This document shows, piece by piece, positions 11,112 to 22,685 of a stretch of DNA of 37,673 nucleotides; the first letter of the stretch is position 1; each line of letters starts with the position of its first letter. The notes below the pieces were generated by a model. That model saw only the letters and a list, made by a program, of their open reading frames with translations, was not told the origin of the DNA and ran no database searches. Location of the stretch: NCBI GenBank assembly GCA_003667245.1, contig RCNN01000336.1, forward strand, positions 1 to 37,673, given 5' to 3'. The DNA comes from Heterostelium multicystogenum (lineage: Eukaryota; Evosea; Eumycetozoa; Acytosteliales; Acytosteliaceae). The translations under genes were made by a program, and so were the position numbers.

Positions 11112-13281
11112 ATGGATTTTGTAGAGACAACAACAATGGCAACTACAACATCCACAAATAGCGAATCATCATCATCATCAACGTCATCCTCCGTTATATC
11201 AAATTTAGTTGATTTAAAATCAAGCGTTGGTAACGGATTGGAACAAAGGTTGAATGTCGAAAATAACATTAATTTAAAAGCTTCGACACTAAACAACAAT
11301 ACGACTGAAAACATTGAATCGAACGAAAACAAAGCTAATCTAACAGGAGAGTCACCAACTTCAGACGAAAATGACTCCTCTCAGCCAATGAGCAATTTAC
11401 AAACCAGAAGTTGAATATGGAAACATTGAATATAAGTAAAATTGGTCAACCCAACAGATGAGAGACTGGAACATTTGGTTTCTCAATTAAAGTGGAGAAT
11501 GGGTGAAATGGGTGAGGCTATCTACGACATTGGTGTCGAAGATGATGGTACTGCAACTGGATTATCCGACGAGGATATCGCCGCATCCATGGAAACACTA
11601 AAGAAGATGGCCTCTCGATTAAATTCCGATATGACCATTATCAGAGAGAGAAAAGGAACCAAGGGTAAAGTTTTGGAAGTATTAATCAGAAAATATGCTT
11701 CCGATGATTTCACAGAAGTTAGAGTAACTGTAGTTGGTAATGTAGATGCTGGAAAAGTAAATATACTATAATTTCTATTTTAAAATGGCAGCCTACTAAG
11801 TTTACCATTTATTTTAGTCAACATTATTAGGTGTTTTAAACTAGAGTCAGCTTGATAATGGTAGAGGATTAGCAAGAATGAATGTATTTAGACATAAACA
11901 TGAAATCGAAACAGGTAGAACATCCAGCATTAGTCAAGAAGTTGTTGGTTTTGATAGCAAAGGAAAGATTGTCAACTATACCCACAACAATATTCATAAT
12001 GATGTTGGTGAGAGAATGTCATCAAAGATAATCACATTCATTGATTTAGCAGGTCATGAAAAATACTTAAAGACAACTCTATTTGGAATGACAGGACATC
12101 AACCAGATTATACAATGTAATATTTTATTAAACAATCATTTATACCTATTTAATCTAATAGCATTCCATTCTAATTTAGGTTAATGATTGGAGCTAATAT
12201 GGGATGCGTTGGAATGACTAAAGAGCATCTTGGAATTGCTTTAGCTTTGCGAGTACCAGTCTACATTGTAATTACAAAGATTGATAAATGCCCTGAGAAT
12301 GTTTTACAAGATACAATGAATGATATCAAAAAGATCTTGAAATCACCAGGATCAAGAAAGTTACCTGTAGTCATTAGAAACCACGACGATGTAGTTGTAG
12401 CAGCAAGAAACTTTGTATCCGAAAGAATTGCCCCTATCTTTTGTGTTAGCAATGTAACAGGTGAGAATCTCGACTTGCTCAAATCATTCTTGAACCTCTT
12501 ACCAACCAAGAAAGAATGGGACTCTGTACTCGATAAACCATCACAACTCGATATCGATTCAATTTGGCATGTTAGCGGTGTTGGTACAGTAGTAAGTGGA
12601 ACAGTCATGAAGGGTTTGATTACAGCAGGAGAAAACTTGTTGCTTGGTCCAGATGAACACGGTACCTTTCAAACTGTTCAGGTCAAAACCATTCAATCCA
12701 AGAGACTTCCTGTTAAACAGGTTAGAGCAGGACAAACAGCATCGATTGCACTTAAAAAGATCAAACGTTCAGCAATTAGAAAAGGTATGATCCTTACTCA
12801 TCCCACTGCCAAACCAATTGCTGTTAGAGAGTTTGAAGCAGAAGTTGTCATTCTCTATCACTCTACCACCATTTCAGTTAACTATGAAGCTGTCGTACAT
12901 TGTGGAGCAAGTCAGCAATGTGCAAGAATCGTATGGATCGACAAAGGTATCATCAGAACTGGCGACAAAGCAAAGGTTAGATTCAGATACATTGCAAGAC
13001 CAGAGTTTTTAACTGATGGTACAAGATTCATTTTCAGAGAGGGTCGAGCCAAAGGAATTGGAAAAATCACATCACTCATCCCGTACGTTCCAGAAAAAGA
13101 TGCTCATCAACCACATCCCAAAGCCGTAGCAAGAGCAGCTCAAAACAAAGAAGTAGTTCATCACAAAGAAACTCATCACCACAAAGAAAAAGATACTCAA
13201 TCTGGCACTACTACAACTACAACCTCCACAACAAGCGGCGCACACAAAAAGAATGTTCATAGACGTGGAAACCATAAATAA
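11112..13281 (+). CDS. GTPBP1/GTPBP2-family translational GTPase (EF1A-like)
   Basis: Family role: EF-Tu-like GTPase linked to ribosome rescue and mRNA turnover in the cytosol. Order: a Ser/Thr/Asn-rich N-terminus (1-95), the family's GNIEYK...LV segment and [18 protein letters not shown], the P-loop GNVDAGK-STLL split exactly by intron 1, switch I region [17 protein letters not shown]3 [13 protein letters not shown]4 TKID, then the beta-barrel domains with GTVVSGT and [16 protein letters not shown], and a His/Lys/Thr-rich tail ending in TAA. Introns are 11757-11817 and 12117-12179. Three defects: an extra A in AAA at 11401-11403, a missing T near 11437 that restores frame, and an in-frame TAG at 11842-11844 just after STLLGVLN. 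The two indels compensate, so the coding total is 2046 nt (682 codons, 681 residues), close to human GTPBP1. Confidence 0.93.
11757..11817 (+). other. GTPase intron 1, inside the P-loop
   Basis: 61 nt, GTAAAT...TTTTAG, with a TACTAAG element. It splits the codons for Gly-Lys and Ser-Thr of the nucleotide-binding P-loop, phase 0. Confidence 0.85.
12117..12179 (+). other. GTPase intron 2
   Basis: 63 nt, GTAATA...AATTTAG. Removing it joins GHQPDYTM to [16 protein letters not shown], as in the family. Confidence 0.88.
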
Positions 13282-13455
13282 CATCGTAATCATCATGTAA
13301 AATCATCAATTAATGTAATAAATCAGAGTGAACCATTCCAATACTAAAGATCCAATAACCAACGGCGATTTTCTAATATTATTATCGATTCTAAACTAAT
13401 AATCACATCGATCCGACATCCTAAGTCAACTTCCTAATTGTTGATTTAGCATACT

Positions 13456-13490
13456 TCAAACCTCTGAGTCCTGGGTTTGATTTTTTTTTT
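13456..13490 (+). terminator. Hairpin followed by a T run between convergent genes
   Basis: TCAAACC (13456-13462) pairs with GGTTTGA (13474-13480) around an 11-nt loop, followed directly by ten T residues. It lies about 175 nt after the GTPase stop, in a locally GC-richer patch. It could end a small RNA-polymerase-III transcript or simply be 3' end structure; I cannot decide. Confidence 0.35.
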
Positions 13491-13730
13491 ATTTTTTATT
13501 TACAATGTTGCGACTTTTGTTGGTGAAAAAGTACATGATTGATTAATTTGTATTACTATATTATTGCTGCTGTATCTTTATATGATATTATACGTAGGTT
13601 TATGATAGAGAAATAACTTAATTACAGTATGTCTTAATATATGATATTTTTAAAGGGTTTTTTTTTTAGTTTTTTAGTTTTTTTTTTTTCGTTTTTTAAA
13701 AGTTTAATATTAAAATATATATTATATATT

Positions 13731-14215
13731 CTAATCCATTTCAAACATTTCTATATTATTAAAATAGTTAAGGTATTTGTTAGTGATGTTCAATGGGATA
13801 GTAATAATCTAATAATAAAAATATGAAGTTGTTGGTGAAATTTTTGATTTTTTTCAAACTTACCTTCTTCGTTTGTTTTAGCAGTCGATGCAGTCTTTTG
13901 GGCAGTTGATTCGGGTGGTTGGGTTTGTTGTGGTGCAGTAGGTGGCTTCTGTGACTTGACTTGTGGTGATTTGGGTTGTGGTTTGTTGAGTACTTCTATG
14001 ATTCCAGCCAATTCAGGGGGTGGTGTTTTGGAGAGTGGAGAATTACGGATTTGCAATAGAGTAGAACGATCGTATTTAATCTTGGTTCCACCTGGAGTAG
14101 TACCATAGATAGTTCCACCCAATGAAGTCGAAAAATTCATCAAGTCATGTCGTGGATCCTTGGCTGGGAATGGGATAGCTCTAGTGCTAGTTGCTGATGG
14201 TGAAGCAGATGACAT
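13731..14215 (-). CDS. eIF4E-binding protein (4E-BP), TORC1 target
   Basis: Small disordered translational repressor that binds eIF4E and is released by TORC1 phosphorylation. From ATG at 14215: MSSASPSATSTRAIPFPAKD, then GTIYGTTPGGTKIKYDRSTL with the TTPGGT phospho-site context and the eIF4E-binding YDRSTLL motif (Yxxxx-Leu-hydrophobic), then RNSPLSKTPPPEL, matching the Ser65/Thr70 region of animal 4E-BP. A Pro/Gln/Lys-rich linker follows. Exon 1 is 13864-14215; the intron is 13751-13863; exon 2 is only 20 nt and encodes the end of EEEMFEMD then TAG. FEMD is the TOS motif used for raptor binding (animal form FEMDI), here lacking the final hydrophobic residue. Total 123 residues, no frameshift. 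The RAIP-like RAIPFP motif is also present near the N-terminus. Confidence 0.94.
13751..13863 (-). other. 4E-BP intron before the TOS exon
   Basis: 113 nt, GTAAGT...AATATAG, with CACTAAC inside. If retained, the frame stays open and gives a 141-residue form with a hydrophobic tail ending LLLSH in place of FEMD. Confidence 0.85.
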
Positions 14216-16319
14216 TGTACGTGTTGTTTGGTTGTATGCGTCGTCTATACTATATACTATATTATACTATTATCTTTATGTTTATAAAATATATTACGTC
14301 TTCTGAAAAACTAACTTCCAAACTTATTATATTTTATATTCTATCTACAATGGTCTATTGTTTTGGTTGAATAATAATAATTAATTTGATTTAAAAGTAA
14401 AATGTTAGTTAGTTTCAAATTATTACGTCAAGCTTTTTCAAATATTAAAAAGCAGATAGATAGATTGGTTGATAGATTGAAGATAGATTAGAATAAAAGA
14501 AATACAAAAATATGTAGATAGAAGATAGTATGTAGTATGTAGAAGAGCGAATAGATAGTAGTAGAGAAGCGCAGAGTATCACAAGTTATTGAACTAATCG
14601 ATGAGCTTTTTTGTTGGTTGTTATTTTTAGACATACAATGAATGAATGAAAATAAGATCTTTTTCTTTTCTTTCTCTATATTATATATAGTTGGTTGATT
14701 GTTTTTGGGTATTTATTTGATAACTACAAAAACAATGTACAACAAACACAACTACTACTAGTACGACTGATATGCCTAATGCTTGTTGTTGATGAATACA
14801 GACAATTAAAAAACAAAAAACCAACAAAGAGAAATGAGCAGAGCTGAAAATGCGCTGCACACCGAATAAAAATAAAAAAATTTAATTGAAATGAAATTGT
14901 CAAACTAACAAAAACACAGGTTACCACTAGCTGCTGCTCACGAGCTAACTTAACTAATACTGCTTGCTTCAGTTCCTTCACTGTCGCAGGAGTTGTTGTG
15001 TTGCCAGTCAGTCTTACTGTGAGTTGAGAGAGTGAGTGACTAACTATCTTTTATTTTCGAAAAAAAAAACAAAACAAAACAAAAAAAACATCCACACACA
15101 TTAACACACAAACCAATCTTCCTACCCTAATAAAACAAACATACAATAATAAAATTAAAATAAAAAAACTAATTAATTTAAAAAATCCCAATCCAAACAC
15201 ACAATAGAATAGGATAGGATAAAATAACAACAGCCAACCAAACATACATATTAATTTATAATTATTAATCAACCATATTAAATATGAAATGTATTATTAT
15301 TAAACCCCTACCTCATACACCACAAAGTTGTTATGGTTGTGTGTTTGTGTGTGTGTGCTCATTTCTGTTTTTAAAAAATTTTCATTTTAAAAAAGAAAAG
15401 GAAAGGGGAGGGAAGTCTGGTATGATGAAAGTGTGGTATGATGGTTGATTTGATTGTGATTTGTGTGTGTGAGTGTGTGTGATGAGATTACTATTGCCTG
15501 TCACCCATTAACCAAACTTCACTACCTGTAGATAGGCAACCTGCGTCTTCGAGTGATCATGTGATCAAATATAAAAGATAAGATAAAAACACAGTGCAGG
15601 GACTGATTGATAATTAATAAAGTCAATACTGAATATGAATATGAGATTGCCGTTAACAAAATCACTGTTTGATTAAAAACTACATACATACATATAAATA
15701 TAATAGTATTTTGCTATTGAAAATGAAATAAATTTGAATAATTATATATTTGCAACTGTTTTACTGATTTGAAAATTGAAATAAAATAGAATGAAATCTT
15801 GACTTTATAATATGTAAATTTGACTTTTAATTATATACATATAATATATTATATTTATAAACAACAAATATCTGAATACAACAACATAATAATAATATAA
15901 TTATTATTATTATTAATCAATCTACAAAATCAATCAATCAATCAAAATAAAATTTAATTGTTTTTAAGGAAATTTACAAATTTCAATATCCTATCTTCAT
16001 CTTATCCTGGGAGTAGTGAGATTTGGCTACTGAGATGAAATAAAGAAGAAGAACAGAGTGATTGGTGGTTTTGAATAAATAGACAAATGGATGATATCAG
16101 AGTGTTGAAAGGTGGGATGGGTCGGAGTTAACTTAAAGGAAAGACAAGGAATGTGAAAGAAGGAAAGGAAGGTAAGGTAAGGAAGAATAGAAATGAAATA
16201 AAAAAGATTAAATAATATCTTTAGAAGTATCAGAGAATATTTACTATTCCTAATAGTACTACTACTACTATTATTATTACATACATGAGTTAATGTTTAA
16301 GATCTATATGAGTGAGATT

Positions 16320-16343
16320 GGTTTGGTTTGGTTTGGTTTGGTT
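16320..16343. repeat. GGTTT pentanucleotide tandem repeat
   Basis: Nearly five copies of GGTTT in a row within the 4E-BP/PRP22 spacer. Confidence 0.9.
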
Positions 16344-17736
16344 CGTTGGGTGGATATTTCAATATCTTTTTTAAATTCTATTAAATAATAATAATTTAAT
16401 ATATACACACAGAGAATATTTAGAGGCAGCAAATTAATTTACAGGTAATATTAATAATGTGAAGATGGAATATATAATTATCTATCTATCTCTCAATTAT
16501 AAATTATTATATTATACTAACAAATATATAAATCTAACTTTGTTAACTGAAGAAAAAGTTCATATGTTTTCCTTTGGGTTCTCCAGAGTGGGCGTAGGTG
16601 GACAGGCAACAGCAGAGGTCAGCAGCAGCAGTATGCTTAATTTCCACCCAGACATAAAAAAAAATCAAAATAAAAATCAAAAAAATATAATTATCAAAAA
16701 AGAATATTTATATTTATTAAATTACTAATTTGAAAAATTCAAACATTTTAGAAAATTCTTTTAAAATGTTGTGTTGTTACTTGTGTGTGTTTGTTGTTGT
16801 TTGATCAATGCTCTTAATTTCCTTGCAAATTATTGGGTCAAAACCCTATGAAAGTCATCAAAAAAAATATTATAAATTTAAAAACAGCATCAGCATTCAA
16901 TTTCAATTGTTTATTTTTCAGTTTTTTTTTAATTGTGTTACTCCATTTGGTGTGTGAGTAGGTGTTTCCTCCTCCTCCATTAAGGAGGCAATGGTAGGTG
17001 GGTTGTTTGTTGTTGGTATTAGCTGCAATAGTAGGTAAATAGGTGGGTTAGCATGGCATGTCGTGGCATGCTGGAACCAAATCTAACAACAACAACAATA
17101 TATCTTCTGATGCTTGATTTAGTCTATGAAAAAGTACAAAATAATTCATTCCAACATGAAAACTCTGGTTGACAATATTTGATTTTTATTTTTCTTTTTA
17201 TAATTTGATATAGTAGTAATAAATATAATATAATATAAATTATCTCACTATTAAAGTAGTGATCTAGTAATTACTTATTAAGATCTAGATCGGTATTCAA
17301 TATTTACTGATCAATTTTATAATAATTTTAAAGAGTAGATAGATAGATAGATTAATCTATGATTATATCCATACTTATTGTTGTATTAGATCAAAATCTA
17401 CTTCTTTGATTTGAGTTCCAAGTTTAATAATAAATAAAGACCACAGTTTGTTCATCTTACAATTTAGATACTACTTGTATACATGATACATGTGTTGTAT
17501 TGAAAGACACTTCACCATGATTACTCCTTGGTGTTGCTGTTGCTGTCGTTGGTGCTTCCCTCAAACTTCCAACATGCGACATTCCACACTTAACCTTTAC
17601 CACATATACAATTCATGAAAATTCAAAAATTAAATTTGAAAATGAAAAACTAGTTGGTTGACCAAGATGAATGAATGAAGTCGACTGATAAAGTAACAAA
17701 CAATCCGACTAGGTTGTTTATTTTTATCTTTGAATT

Positions 17737-17773
17737 AAATATAAATATAAATATAAATATAAATATAAATATA
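17737..17773. repeat. ATAAAT hexanucleotide tandem repeat upstream of PRP22
   Basis: About six copies of a 6-nt unit end some 60 nt before the PRP22 start codon, followed by TATTGT repeats. Likely in the promoter or 5' leader. Confidence 0.9.
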
Positions 17774-17830
17774 ATATAAATCTATTGTTATATTGTTATA
17801 TTGTTATTATTACGAATATATATTGTTATT

Positions 17831-20800
17831 ATGGATGAATTAGAGAGAATAGAACTAGAGTCGCAAGTATGTAATGAGTTGGAGAGTTTCATTGGTCAGT
17901 CGGATAAGGTCTTGGCAGAGTTCATCATCAGTTTGGCAGAGTCGAACAAGTCGGTAGAATCATTCAATCATGCATTGATCGAGAATGGTGCAGAGTTTCC
18001 AGAGTCAATGGTGGCGCATCTCTACTCTCTCATCGAAAAGATGAATCCAAAGAATAAGAAGCAGTCGATCAATTCCATCGTAACTGGCAAGCCAACTGCT
18101 GCCAATACAGATTCAGATTGGGATGCGCATGACAATGATTTAAAGAGATTAACAAAGCAGTTTCCTGGTTTGTCAAGACCGAACGATAAGCAGTTTGAAG
18201 CTGGAAAAGTTTTGGATGTAATCGTAGAGTCAACTTATAACACATCATCAAAAGATAAAGATAAGGAAAGAGAAAATGATAGAGACAGAGACAGAGACAG
18301 AGACAGAGACAGAGACAGAGACAGAGACAGAGATAGAAGCGACAGAGATAGAGATAGAGATAGATATGATGATAGAGACAGAGATAGAGATAGATACGAT
18401 AGAGATAGGGATAGAGGCAGAGATAGATATGATGATAGAGACAGAGATAGAGATAGAAAAGATAAGAAACCTTTAGATAAAGAACCTGTTATAAATTCAA
18501 TATATAATGGCAAAGTAACTGGTATCAATGATTATGGATTCTTTGTGTCTTTGGAAGGAATAGTTGGAAAGCGTGAAGGTTTGGTACATGTATCACAGAT
18601 TAGAAACACAAAGGTTCAACATCCTTCTGATGTTGTAAAGAGAAATCAACTGGTAAAAGTAAAGGTTTTGTCGGTTGTTGGTTCAAAGGTATCGCTTTCA
18701 ATGAAGGATGTAGACCAAACAACTGGCGCAGACCTAAATCCAACGAGACAGCCAATAAGATCACTGGATGACGACAGAAATCGATCCAACCCACTCAGAC
18801 CCGAGAATAACAAGAATAATAAGAGTAACAACTTCGAGGAGGTTGACGTCAAGCGTACTTCAAAGAGAATGACCTCACCAGAGCGATGGGAATATAAGCA
18901 ACTGATTGCTGCAGGTATCTTAAGCAATAAGGAGATGCCAAACTACGACGAAGAGCATGGCCTGTTACCAGAGGCAGACGAGGAGGAAGATATGGACATT
19001 GAATTGAACGAGGACGAACCAGTGTTCTTGAAAGGAACAAGAAATACCATGTTACAGCTTTCACCAATCAAGATTGTAAAGAATCCAAATGGTTCATTGC
19101 AGCGTGCAGCACAAACAGCAAGTACATTGGCGAGAGAGCGTAAGGAAGAAAAAGATATTGCAAGAAACGATCTTATGGATGCTATCCCAAAGGACTTGAA
19201 TCTGCCGTGGGAAGATCCAATGCCCGAGCCTGGTGAGCGTCATATTGCTTCTGAGCTCAGAGGACTCGCTGCATCGGGAATCGACCAGATGCCAGAGTGG
19301 AAAAAGACAACACAGGGACAGCACGTTACCTATGGTAAAGTAACGAATCGATCCATCAAGGAGCAGAGAGAATCACTTCCAGTATTTCCATTACGTGAGG
19401 TATTCCTCAAGGCTGTTGCAGACAACCAGCTTTTAGTAGTTATCGGTGAAACCGGTTCTGGTAAGACAACACAGATGACACAGTATCTAGCGGAAGCAGG
19501 TTATGGAACCAAAGGTAGGATTGGATGCACACAACCACGTAGAGTTGCAGCCATGTCTGTGGCTAAGCGTGTTGCAGAGGAGTTTGGATGTAGGCTTGGT
19601 GAAGAGGTCGGATATGCAATCCGTTTCGAAGATACTACCAGTCCAGAAACTATTATCAAATATATGACAGACGGTATTCTCCTAAGAGAGTGCCTACTTG
19701 ATCCTGACCTCACTCAATACTCTGTCATTATTCTGGACGAAGCACACGAGAGAACCATCCACACTGACGTCCTTTTTGGACTTCTCAAACAAACCATTCG
19801 TCGTCGTCCAGATCTCAAAGTCCTTATCACATCTGCTACTCTTGAAGCAGATAAATTCTGTAAATACTTTATGAACAGTCAGCTCTTTATTATTCCTGGA
19901 CGTACTCATCCAGTCGACATTAGATACACCAAAGAGCCAGAATCAGATTATCTCGATGCAGCTCTTATTACAGTCATGCAAATTCACCTCAGTGAACCTG
20001 CTGGTGACATCTTGCTTTTCCTTACTGGTCAAGAAGAAATCGATACAGCGTGCCAAGTACTTTATGAACGTATGAAGCAGCTTGGTCCATCCGTCCCAGA
20101 GCTTATTATTTTACCGGTTTATTCTGCACTTCCATCTGAAATGCAAACTAAAATCTTTGATCCTGCACCAGTATGTATTCATCTACAGTTTGTTTGGCAA
20201 AATAGGAACTATAATACTAACTCTAATCCATTCTAGCCAGGAGCAAGAAAAGTTGTAATCGCTACAAATATCGCAGAGACTTCACTGACAATCGATGGTA
20301 TTTTCTATGTAGTAGATCCAGGTTTTTCAAAACAAAAATGCTTCAATCCAAAGAATGGTATGGATTCGTTGGTTGTTGCACCCATTTCACAAGCAGCTGC
20401 AAAGCAACGTGCTGGTCGTGCCGGTCGTACTGGTCCAGGAAAATGCTATCGTCTCTACACGGTAAATGCTTTCGAGAATGAAATGCTTCCTTCAACCATC
20501 CCAGAAATTCAGCGTACAAATCTTGGAAATACTGTTCTCACACTCAAGGCAATGGGTATCAATGATTTATTGGGATTCGACTTTATGGATCCGCCCCCAG
20601 TCCAAACTCTTGTCTCTGCTATGGAGCAGCTCTATACCCTTGGTGCACTGGACGAAGAGGGTATGCTGACTCGTCTCGGTAGAAAGATGGCCGAGTTTCC
20701 TCTGGATCCACCACTGGCAAAGATGTTGATTGCATCGGTCGATATGGGATGCTCCGACGAGATCATTACCATTGTCGCAATGCTGTCTGTTCAGAATGTA

Positions 20801-21406
20801 TTCTATCGTCCCAAGGAGAAACAGGCATTGGCCGACCAGAAGAGAGCAAAATTCTTTTCGCCCGACGGAGACCATCTAACTCTTTTGGCAGTATACGAAG
20901 GTTGGAAAAATAGTAAATTCAGTACACCTTGGTGTTTTGAAAATTTTGTACAGGTTCGATCATTAAAGCGTGCTCAAGACGTGCGTAAGCAGTTGATTAC
21001 CATCATGGATAGATATAAGTTGGATTTAGTCACGTGCGGACGTAATTTGAACAAAGTCAGAAAAGCAATCTGCTCTGGATTCTTTGCCAATGCATCCAAG
21101 AAGGATCCAAACGAAGGATACAAAACCATGGTTGAGGGACAACCTGTATATATTCATCCATCATCATGCCTATTCAATCGTAATCCCGATTGGGTTATCT
21201 ATCACGAGTTGGTTATGACCACCAAAGAATACATGAGAGAGGTCATGGCAGTAGACCCCAAATGGTTGATAGAGTTGGCACCAAAGTTTTTCAAGCTATC
21301 AGACCCCAACAAATTATCAAAACGTAAAAAGAAAGAGAAGATCGAGCCACTCTGGGACAAATATCAAGATCCAAATGCATGGAGACCCTCTAAAAGAAGA
21401 GGTTAA
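17831..21406 (+). CDS. PRP22/DHX8 DEAH-box splicing ATPase
   Basis: Spliceosomal RNA helicase that releases spliced mRNA. The start chosen is the ATG at 17831 ([20 protein letters not shown]), matching the short helical N-terminus of the family. Order: an Arg-Asp dipeptide-rich tract (about residues 147-213) replacing the RS region of DHX8; an S1 RNA-binding domain (about 222-295: [26 protein letters not shown]); a linker with [15 protein letters not shown]; motif [11 protein letters not shown] (about 538); motif II DEAH (about 637); motif [16 protein letters not shown]; and after the intron [13 protein letters not shown] and [19 protein letters not shown] (about 837). The winged-helix/ratchet region and OB-fold follow, ending KRRG-TAA. 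One phase-0 intron, 20171-20236. Total 1168 residues (human 1220, yeast 1145). No frameshift anywhere, in contrast to most genes here. Confidence 0.97.
18281..18333 (+). repeat. AGAGAC hexanucleotide repeat coding Arg-Asp dipeptides
   Basis: Nearly pure AGAGAC units, then degenerate GATAGA units to about 18460, all in frame within PRP22. The purity of the first part suggests recent expansion. Confidence 0.92.
20171..20236 (+). other. PRP22 intron
   Basis: 66 nt, GTATGT...TACTAAC...CATTCTAG, phase 0. It joins IFDPAP to [15 protein letters not shown] exactly as in the protein family. Confidence 0.95.
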
Positions 21407-21865
21407 AATAAATACTATCCTTTGGTATTATCAAATATAAAACTTATGGCTATAGTAATAGTAGTTGTAAACCATATATCTTTTTGTTTTTTAATTTATT
21501 CTATAGTTTGCAAATTAACCAATTCAATTGGAAAATAACTTTTGCAAGCATAGATATCTATATCTAGTTGAATTCTACATCTTTGGACAGCCACTAACCA
21601 ATTAGAAGCTCTGAAAAGACATTATCAGCCATCATCATTGTTCTAAAAGATCATAAAGTGGATGTGTCACAAACAATACTAGATCTTGTAGTTATTATCT
21701 TTGTTCAAAAGTTCATTATTTCTGTTATAACTTAATTTGATAATGTAAATTCCATTGAAAAATACAATTGTTTTTAAAGAAAATTAGTACAATAAATTTT
21801 CCTTCAAAATTATATTTTGATTAATAATAACATCATTATCCAAAATAAAGATAAGTTAAATAAAT
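21407..21865. other. Spacer between PRP22 and the small acidic-protein gene
   Basis: AT-rich 3' flank with AATAAA-like sites just after the PRP22 stop. A GC-richer patch at 21590-21690 has no clear coding frame. No RNA gene seen. Confidence 0.5.
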
Positions 21866-22415
21866 ATGGTTAAGGAATACAGAAAATCAAGTCCTCTATA
21901 TAAAAATAAAGATTTACAAGTAGATAGAGTAGCTGACTTAGAAGTAACTAAGGCTTCCGAGAAAAAGCTAGACAAAAAGAGAAAATCTGTATTTTCAAAT
22001 ACTGTAGAACAAGAGAAACAAATTCTATAATAATATAACAGGCGAAAAAGTTGTAAATATTTACAGTTCAAAGGTTAATATGTATCCAAAATATTATCAA
22101 ACATTGAAGACTGAACACAAAGAACAACGAGATGAATCCGAACCAGAGGAGCTGGATGTACAAGAAGAAGAAGAAGAAGATGATTATGATGATGATGAAG
22201 AGTATACAAAAATCCTTATTCAGATTGTTACTGTATTAGTCTTGCTATACAAACGTATACATCCACCACAACCAGTTCTTAGTTCGGAGGAAATGTTGAG
22301 AAAGCAAAAACTAGATGCTGTAGCTAGTGCCAAACTCATAAAAGAAGCGATAGAAGGAGATCTTCTAAAATATATGTCACCATCACAAAGATTACTCTTC
22401 CAATTAGACTCTTAA
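21866..22415 (+). CDS. Small charged protein with acidic tract, unrecognised, one frameshift
   Basis: ATG at 21866 gives MVKEYRKSSPLYKNKDLQVD and a Lys-rich stretch. The frame stops after VEQEKQIL. In the next frame it continues NKFYNNITGEKVVNIYSSKV, then a Glu/Asp tract (about residues 103-118), a short hydrophobic stretch ILIQIVTVLVLLY, and a helical C-terminus SSEEMLRKQKLDAVASAKLI to FQLDS-TAA. Dropping one A from AAA at 22016-22018 joins the two into 549 nt (182 residues). The hydrophobic stretch is short for a membrane span. No family recognised. Confidence 0.65.
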
Positions 22416-22685
22416 CAAATACAGTACCAACTGTAATAACACCATAAATAAATTGAACAACATTTATTTTTGAAAATATGTATATATTGTTGGAAATTCA
22501 AACAATCAACTATCTTTCCTATTTTTCAAATTTAAAAGACATTAAGTTTGAGACAGTTACAGTTTTAGTTTTTATATATTCATCAGCACCAGTTTAGTTG
22601 GTTTCATTATACATAGTATTTATTTGTAGTTATTTAGTTATATAGTTATTTATACTTTAGTATTATAGTTATTGTATTTAAGAAA

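Larger units (their letters stand above)
14216..17830. other. 3.6 kb gene-free region between divergent 4E-BP and PRP22
   Basis: The longest internal spacer. It has A/T tracts, GT-rich runs (15330-15360, 15470-15480), purine tracts (16140-16190), a GGTTT repeat and a CCTCC/GGAGG hairpin. Short open frames (for example 16459-16728) have Asn/Lys/Ile-rich composition and no recognisable motif, so I do not call them. I expect promoters, 5' leaders and possibly leader introns of the two flanking genes. Confidence 0.55.

Noticed and set aside
11412..11438. A 26-nt mini-intron in the GTPase between two frames.
   Set aside because: Far below the intron sizes here. The sequence itself codes the conserved GNIEYK segment, so two compensating indels are the better explanation.
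11842..11844. Reassignment of UAG to a sense codon, suggested by in-frame TAGs in GTPase and XPG.
   Set aside because: TAG is the natural terminator of DNAJC17 (23705-23707) and of 4E-BP (13731-13733), and only two sites suggest it. Indels or substitutions explain them.
16459..16728. 89-codon frame in the 4E-BP/PRP22 spacer.
   Set aside because: Asn/Lys/Ile/Tyr composition follows base content; no motif, no splice context and no recognisable domain.
18235..18528. Long Ser/Leu frame antisense to PRP22.
   Set aside because: It is the complement of the RD-coding hexanucleotide repeat and has no independent support.
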